Shown here in pieces: positions 5,612 through 9,686 of a stretch of DNA of 9,686 nucleotides. A program made the position numbers and the translations under genes. Each line of letters opens with the position of its first letter. The first letter of the stretch is position 1. Under the pieces are notes generated by a model. It was not told the DNA's origin and made no database searches. It saw only the letters and a list, made by a program, of their open reading frames with translations. Origin of the DNA: an uncultured Desulfotignum sp. Its GTDB lineage: Bacteria > Desulfobacterota > Desulfobacteria > Desulfobacterales > Desulfobacteraceae. The stretch lies in assembly GCA_937951975.1 (NCBI GenBank), contig CALGAJ010000273.1, forward strand, positions 1 to 9,686, written 5' to 3'.

Positions 5612-7387
5612 ATGAAAAACGCATACACCTTGTCTGCCCCAATCATGAATGAACTGATCCAGGTGGCTTCCGGAAAACAAAGCGCCGATCTGGTGATCTC
5701 ACATGCGCAGCTTTTGAACGTTTATACCGGCGAATTTATGGACAACCAGTGCATCAGTATCAAAAACGGGTATATCGCGCTTGTGGGAGATGCTGCGAAC
5801 CACACCATCGCATCACACACCACGGTGATCGACGCACAGGGCAAAACCCTGATTCCCGGACTCATCGACGGACATGCCCATTTGGTGTCATTTTATGAAA
5901 CCAGTCAATTCATTCCCTATGCGGTCAAGGACGGCACTACCACCCTTGTCACCGAAACCATGGAAGCTTACCCGGTCATGGGATATGACGGGGTGATTGA
6001 GATACTTTCATCATTCAGAGACCAGCCCATCAAGATTTTCGGCACAGCCCCCGCCATGGTGTCCATCAGCACGGCCGCCTGCGGCATCAACAGGGATGAT
6101 CTAAGAAAACTTCTTGACCGGGACGATATCCTGGGGCTGGGAGAATCTTACTGGCAGGCCGTTTTCCAGGCACCGGACAAGATGCTGCCGGTATTTGAAC
6201 ACACCCTTCGGGCCGGCAAAGTACTGGAAGGACATTCTGCCGGAGCCGGGGGAAAAAAACTGGCCGCCTATCTGGCCACGGGCATCTCCTCCTGCCATGA
6301 ACCCATAGACGCGGACCAGGCCCTGGAACGGCTGCGGCGGGGATTGTACGTCATGATCCGGGAAGGCAGCATCCGCAGAGACCTTGAGGCCATCTCCCGG
6401 ATCAGGGATGCAGGTGTGGATACCCGACGTCTCATTCTGGTCACCGACGGAATGGGACCTGAAGATCTCATGAACAACAAAGGCATGGCCTATGTGGTCC
6501 AAAAAGCGATTGATTCAGGGTTTTCTCCCATGGAAGCCGTACAGATGGCCACCTTGAACGTGGCGGAACATTTTTCACTGGATTCCCTGGTCGGCGGTAT
6601 AGCCCCGGGCCGGAGCGCGGATATGGTGATAATTCCGGATCCGGGTACCATCACCCCGGAAATGGTAATCAGTCATGGAAAGATCATCTTTGACAAAGGA
6701 CAGATGCAGATATCACCCCGGAAACATTCTTTTTCCAGCGCCTGCCGCCGTTCCGTTCACCTGCTCCGGCCCCTGACACCCGAAGACTTTGCCGTCACAG
6801 CACCTTCAGGCAAAAAAACCGTGCAGGTGCGCCTCATGGAAATGGTCACCGACCTGGTGACCCGGGAAATCCATAAATCCCTGCCGGTGATCCAGGGGCG
6901 GATCCAGGCGGACCCGGATCAGGATATTCTCAAAATCAGCGCCATTGACCGGGCCATTTCACCTGGCAACCGGTTCACCGGCTTTATCAAAGGATTCGGG
7001 TTAACGCACGGCGCCATGGCTTCGAGTCAGGCATGGGACACCTCAGACATCGTGGTCGTGGGCACCCATGATGCGGACATGGCAGATGCGGTCAACCATA
7101 TTCACCGCCTGCAGGGCGGGGTGGTGATCTGGGCTCAGGAAAAATGCCTGGCCCAGATACCGTTACCGCTGATGGGGCTCATGTCGGATGCGTCCGTGCC
7201 TGAACTGGCCCGACAGATCAAGGCGTTTAAAACCGCCGCTGCAAAGCTGGGTGTGGTGTTTCCCGACCCGTTGCTGACCCTGGTCACTCTGACCGGAGCC
7301 GCCATTCCCTATTTACGGATCTGCGAACAGGGACTGGTGAACCTGAAGGACGGAAAACTTCGCCGTGCTTATGTAGAAGAATCCTGA
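5612..7387 (+). CDS. Adenine deaminase-like amidohydrolase with altered substrate motifs
   Basis: This 591-residue protein has the full adenine deaminase (AdeC/YicP) layout: a metal-dependent amidohydrolase barrel (about residues 25-365) and an adenine deaminase C-terminal domain (about 385-590). True family members convert adenine to hypoxanthine and ammonia in the cytoplasm. The binuclear metal ligands all seem present: His88 and His90 in DGHAH, Glu178 in GLGE, His208 in EGH, His229 in SCHE and Asp279 in VTDG. The GAGGKKLAAY and MIREGS segments also match. Several signatures of true adenine deaminases differ, judged against E. coli YicP from memory: HIESS becomes HLVSF, DPHE becomes ETME, EMMDYPG becomes ESYWQAV, TDDR becomes TDGM, and SHDSHN becomes AWDTSD. 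An active hydrolase with a different or shifted substrate is plausible. The ATG at 5612 follows AAGAGG (5600-5605) at 6 nt. It stands alone between the divergent hyp operon and the convergent feoB. Confidence 0.85.
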   Translation: MKNAYTLSAPIMNELIQVASGKQSADLVISHAQLLNVYTGEFMDNQCISIKNGYIALVGDAANHTIASHTTVIDAQGKTLIPGLIDGHAHLVSFYETSQFIPYAVKDGTTTLVTETMEAYPVMGYDGVIEILSSFRDQPIKIFGTAPAMVSISTAACGINRDDLRKLLDRDDILGLGESYWQAVFQAPDKMLPVFEHTLRAGKVLEGHSAGAGGKKLAAYLATGISSCHEPIDADQALERLRRGLYVMIREGSIRRDLEAISRIRDAGVDTRRLILVTDGMGPEDLMNNKGMAYVVQKAIDSGFSPMEAVQMATLNVAEHFSLDSLVGGIAPGRSADMVIIPDPGTITPEMVISHGKIIFDKGQMQISPRKHSFSSACRRSVHLLRPLTPEDFAVTAPSGKKTVQVRLMEMVTDLVTREIHKSLPVIQGRIQADPDQDILKISAIDRAISPGNRFTGFIKGFGLTHGAMASSQAWDTSDIVVVGTHDADMADAVNHIHRLQGGVVIWAQEKCLAQIPLPLMGLMSDASVPELARQIKAFKTAAAKLGVVFPDPLLTLVTLTGAAIPYLRICEQGLVNLKDGKLRRAYVEES

Positions 7388-7408
7388 AATCCCCCGTTTC
7401 TATATTTT

Positions 7409-9523
7409 TTATGACATCATCCAGGTGGCGGTTTGATAAAACACAATAGACAGGCTTAAAGCCAGCAATGTATTGAACATCATGGAAAACACACCCCATT
7501 TCCATGAACCGGCCTCTTTGGCAATGCAGACCACTGCCACAAAACACGGTGAATAAAATATGGTGAACAAAATCAGGCTGAAAGCGGTGACGGGTCCCCA
7601 TCCATCCGCTGTCCGCAGCCGCTGTGCCAGAGAGGGACTGTCTTCCGGGTCCACCTCTCCTAAGGAATAGGCCGTTCCCAGGGTGGACACCACCACTTCT
7701 TTGGCGGCAAATCCACCCAGAAGCGCGATATTGGTCTGCCAGTCAAATCCGGCATACCGGGTGACGCTTTCCATGGCCATGCCCATGCGCCCGGCAATGG
7801 AATGCCGAAGGGCCGCGGCCCCCGGATCCATGGTTTCCGCCGCAAGCATGTGCATGCCCGCTGTATTTTCATTGGAAACGGGTCGGGTATCCAGTTGCGG
7901 AAAGGTCATCATGGCCCATAAAACAATGGAAATTCCCAGAATCACGGTACCGGCTTTTCTGATATACTGCCAGGTGCGCTCCCAGGTATGAATGGCCAGG
8001 CCCTTGAACGTGGGCAGCCGGTAGGGAGGCAGTTCCATGACAAACGGGGTGGCCGGCCCTAGGATGACTGTGGATCTCAGCAGCTTTGCCACCAGCAGCG
8101 CGCCCACCCAGGAGATCAGGGTAATGATCAGCATGACCTGGGCCCGGTGATCCGTGAAAAATGCCGCCACCAGCAGGGCATACACCGGCAGCTTGGCACC
8201 GCAGTTCATGAAAGGCACGGTGAGCAGGGTGGCCAGGCGCTCTTTGGGGGACTTCAGGGTCCGGGTGGCCATGACACCCGGCACGGCACAACCGCCGGCA
8301 ATACCGCCGGAAACGATAAAAGCCATGACTGATGCCCCATGCAGACCGAACATCCGAAACACCCGGTCCAGCATGAACGCCATGCGGGCCAGATATCCGG
8401 AATCCTCCAGAAACGAGATGCCCAGAAACATGAACAAAATCAACGGTACAAACCCCAGGACCCCGCCCACCCCGTCAATGATCCCTGAAATCACCAGAGA
8501 CTTGAGCAGCCCGTCGGCAAACAGGGGGTCTGTCCGGTCCCCCAGCCAGGTGAAAAAATTTTCACACCACCCCACAGGCACCTCACTGTAGGCAAAGGTG
8601 AACTGATACAACCCCATGAGCACTCCGATCATGATCAACGGCCCCAGAAACCGGTGGGTCACGATTTTGTCGATCTTGTCGGACCAGGCCAGCCGGTTCG
8701 GGTCCTGGGTGTGGGAAATCACGCCCTGTTTGAGAATGGAGGTGATAAACCCGTATCGCTGGTCCGCGATCATGCCTTCCGGATGGATGTCCAGCGTGGT
8801 TTCCAGATGACGGGACAATTTCCCGGCCACACCCGCCAGCCATTCATGGGTGCCGACAAGGTGCGCTTTTCCCGCTTCCAGAATCTGAGCATCATTTTCC
8901 AGGTATTTCAATGCCACCCACCGGGGTGGATACTGGTGAGTCAAAAATTGATCTGAACGGATTCTTGTCTCCATCTCATCCAGCGTGTCATCAATATCCC
9001 GGCCATAGAAGATTTTCAACGGTGCCGGCCGGGACCCCGCATGGTCTGCAACGGTTTTGAGCAGCTGTCCCCTGCCCTTTCCCGTGCGGGCCACCATGGG
9101 TACCACCGGCAGTCCCAGCAGTAATGACAGTTTTTCAACATCAATGGTCACGCCCCGTTTTTTAGCCACATCCATCATATTCAATGCGATACAGACATTG
9201 GCCCCCATTTCCATGAACTGAAGCGTCAGGTACAGATTTCTTTCCAGGTTGGATCCATCCACGATATTCATGATCATGGCCGGTTTTTCATTCACAATAA
9301 AATCCCGGGCCACCACCTCTTCCATGGAATACGCACTCAAGGAGTAGATTCCCGGCAGATCCACGATATCAAATATCTGATGTTCGCCCTTACATGTGCC
9401 CTGCTTTTTTTCCACGGTCACCCCGGGATAGTTTCCCACATGCTGCCGGGCCCCGGTCAGGGTATTGAACAAAGTGGTTTTCCCGGAATTGGGATTTCCG
9501 GCCAAAGCAATGGTGAGCCCCAT
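7409..9523 (-). CDS. feoB: Ferrous iron transport protein B (FeoB)
   Basis: FeoB is the GTPase-coupled Fe(II) permease of the inner membrane. The 704-residue protein is full length. The N-terminal G domain shows G1 GNPNSGKT (9-16), G2 with Thr36 in GVTVE, G3 DLPG (55-58), G4 NMMD (115-118) and a G5-like ARTG (145-148). A helical GDI-like region runs to about residue 275. The membrane part carries two gate repeats with conserved cysteines: GGCAVPGVMATR (410-421, Cys412) and FMNCGAKLPVY (438-448, Cys441). Further hydrophobic segments and AAKEVVVSTLGTAYS (606-620) follow. The start at 9523 has GGAGGTG (9531-9537) 7 nt upstream, inside the feoA end; the 12-codon extension to 9559 runs through feoA and is unlikely. 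It converges on the amidohydrolase gene with a 21-nt gap and no clear terminator. Confidence 0.97.
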   Translation of the reverse strand: MGLTIALAGNPNSGKTTLFNTLTGARQHVGNYPGVTVEKKQGTCKGEHQIFDIVDLPGIYSLSAYSMEEVVARDFIVNEKPAMIMNIVDGSNLERNLYLTLQFMEMGANVCIALNMMDVAKKRGVTIDVEKLSLLLGLPVVPMVARTGKGRGQLLKTVADHAGSRPAPLKIFYGRDIDDTLDEMETRIRSDQFLTHQYPPRWVALKYLENDAQILEAGKAHLVGTHEWLAGVAGKLSRHLETTLDIHPEGMIADQRYGFITSILKQGVISHTQDPNRLAWSDKIDKIVTHRFLGPLIMIGVLMGLYQFTFAYSEVPVGWCENFFTWLGDRTDPLFADGLLKSLVISGIIDGVGGVLGFVPLILFMFLGISFLEDSGYLARMAFMLDRVFRMFGLHGASVMAFIVSGGIAGGCAVPGVMATRTLKSPKERLATLLTVPFMNCGAKLPVYALLVAAFFTDHRAQVMLIITLISWVGALLVAKLLRSTVILGPATPFVMELPPYRLPTFKGLAIHTWERTWQYIRKAGTVILGISIVLWAMMTFPQLDTRPVSNENTAGMHMLAAETMDPGAAALRHSIAGRMGMAMESVTRYAGFDWQTNIALLGGFAAKEVVVSTLGTAYSLGEVDPEDSPSLAQRLRTADGWGPVTAFSLILFTIFYSPCFVAVVCIAKEAGSWKWGVFSMMFNTLLALSLSIVFYQTATWMMS

Positions 9524-9524
9524 A

Positions 9525-9686
9525 TCAGTGCACCTCCACGAGAATATAATCCGCTTCATTGTTTCTCAAGGTCAGGGTGCCTCCCATGATCCGAAGCGAT
9601 ACCGGATCTTTCAACGGGGCCCGTCCCTGAATACGGATATCTTTTCCCGGGACCAGGCCCATATCCCGAATCCGCCGGCCCAGCTC
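9525..9686 (-). CDS. feoA: Ferrous iron transport protein A (FeoA), C-terminal part (partial)
   Basis: The last 53 codons and a TGA stop are present; the 5' end lies beyond the right edge. The translation begins ELGRRIRDMGLVPG, continues with a GRAPLKDPVSLRIMGG stretch and ends ILVEVH. This is the SH3-like FeoA pattern (RRxxDMGLxPG, then APLxDPxxxR, a typical LTLRxxEA and a final hydrophobic strand). FeoA is a small cytoplasmic protein that associates with FeoB and supports Fe(II) uptake. The stop is separated from the feoB ATG by a single base, so the two are co-transcribed and probably translationally coupled. Any Fur or other iron-responsive promoter would lie outside the window. Confidence 0.93.
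   Translation of the reverse strand, partial: ELGRRIRDMGLVPGKDIRIQGRAPLKDPVSLRIMGGTLTLRNNEADYILVEVH

Noticed and set aside
7388..7408. Possible terminator between the convergent amidohydrolase and feoB genes.
   Set aside because: The 21-nt gap has a T-run (7405-7410) but no hairpin before it on either strand that I can find.

Overview
The window looks like chromosomal DNA of an anaerobic, hydrogen-metabolising bacterium, most likely a sulfate reducer of the Desulfobacterota (Desulfobacteraceae-like). This rests on the Desulfovibrio-type C-terminus of a [NiFe]-hydrogenase large subunit, the hydrogenase maturation genes, the Feo iron system and a moderately GC-rich composition. Species cannot be named from the sequence. 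The window is gene-dense and mostly ordinary. There is no rRNA, tRNA, CRISPR array, transposase or phage gene that I can see.

Layout. (1) Bases 1-608, plus strand: the last codons of a [NiFe]-hydrogenase large subunit, then the dedicated M52-family maturation endopeptidase (hynC/hyaD type). A perfect 31-bp inverted repeat with a 5-nt loop sits between them. It is wedged between a good Shine-Dalgarno sequence (58-63) and the protease start codon (141), and a U-tract follows it. (2) Bases 612-5353, minus strand: a tight hypC-hypF-hypD-hypE operon, transcribed toward the protease gene and ending only 3 nt from it. (3) Bases 5354-5611: a 258-bp divergent intergenic region with a candidate hypC promoter, a 33-bp imperfect palindrome over its -10 element, and a weaker candidate promoter for the rightward gene. 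(4) Bases 5612-7387, plus strand: an adenine-deaminase-like amidohydrolase that keeps the metal ligands but has lost several motifs of true adenine deaminases. (5) Bases 7409-9686, minus strand: feoB and the 3' end of feoA, the ferrous iron transporter.

How the genes work together. HypF and HypE make the cyanide ligand from carbamoyl phosphate. HypC and HypD assemble the Fe(CN)2CO unit and deliver it to the large-subunit precursor. After nickel insertion (HypA/HypB, not in this window), the protease removes the C-terminal extension whose coding end is seen at the left edge. FeoA/FeoB would supply the Fe(II) that hydrogenase and sulfate-respiration enzymes need in quantity; that link is inference from neighbourhood only.

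I do not see a wholly new multi-gene system. The two places most worth a second look are the hairpin splitting the ribosome-binding site from the start codon of the hydrogenase protease gene, and the adenine-deaminase-like enzyme with altered active-site motifs.
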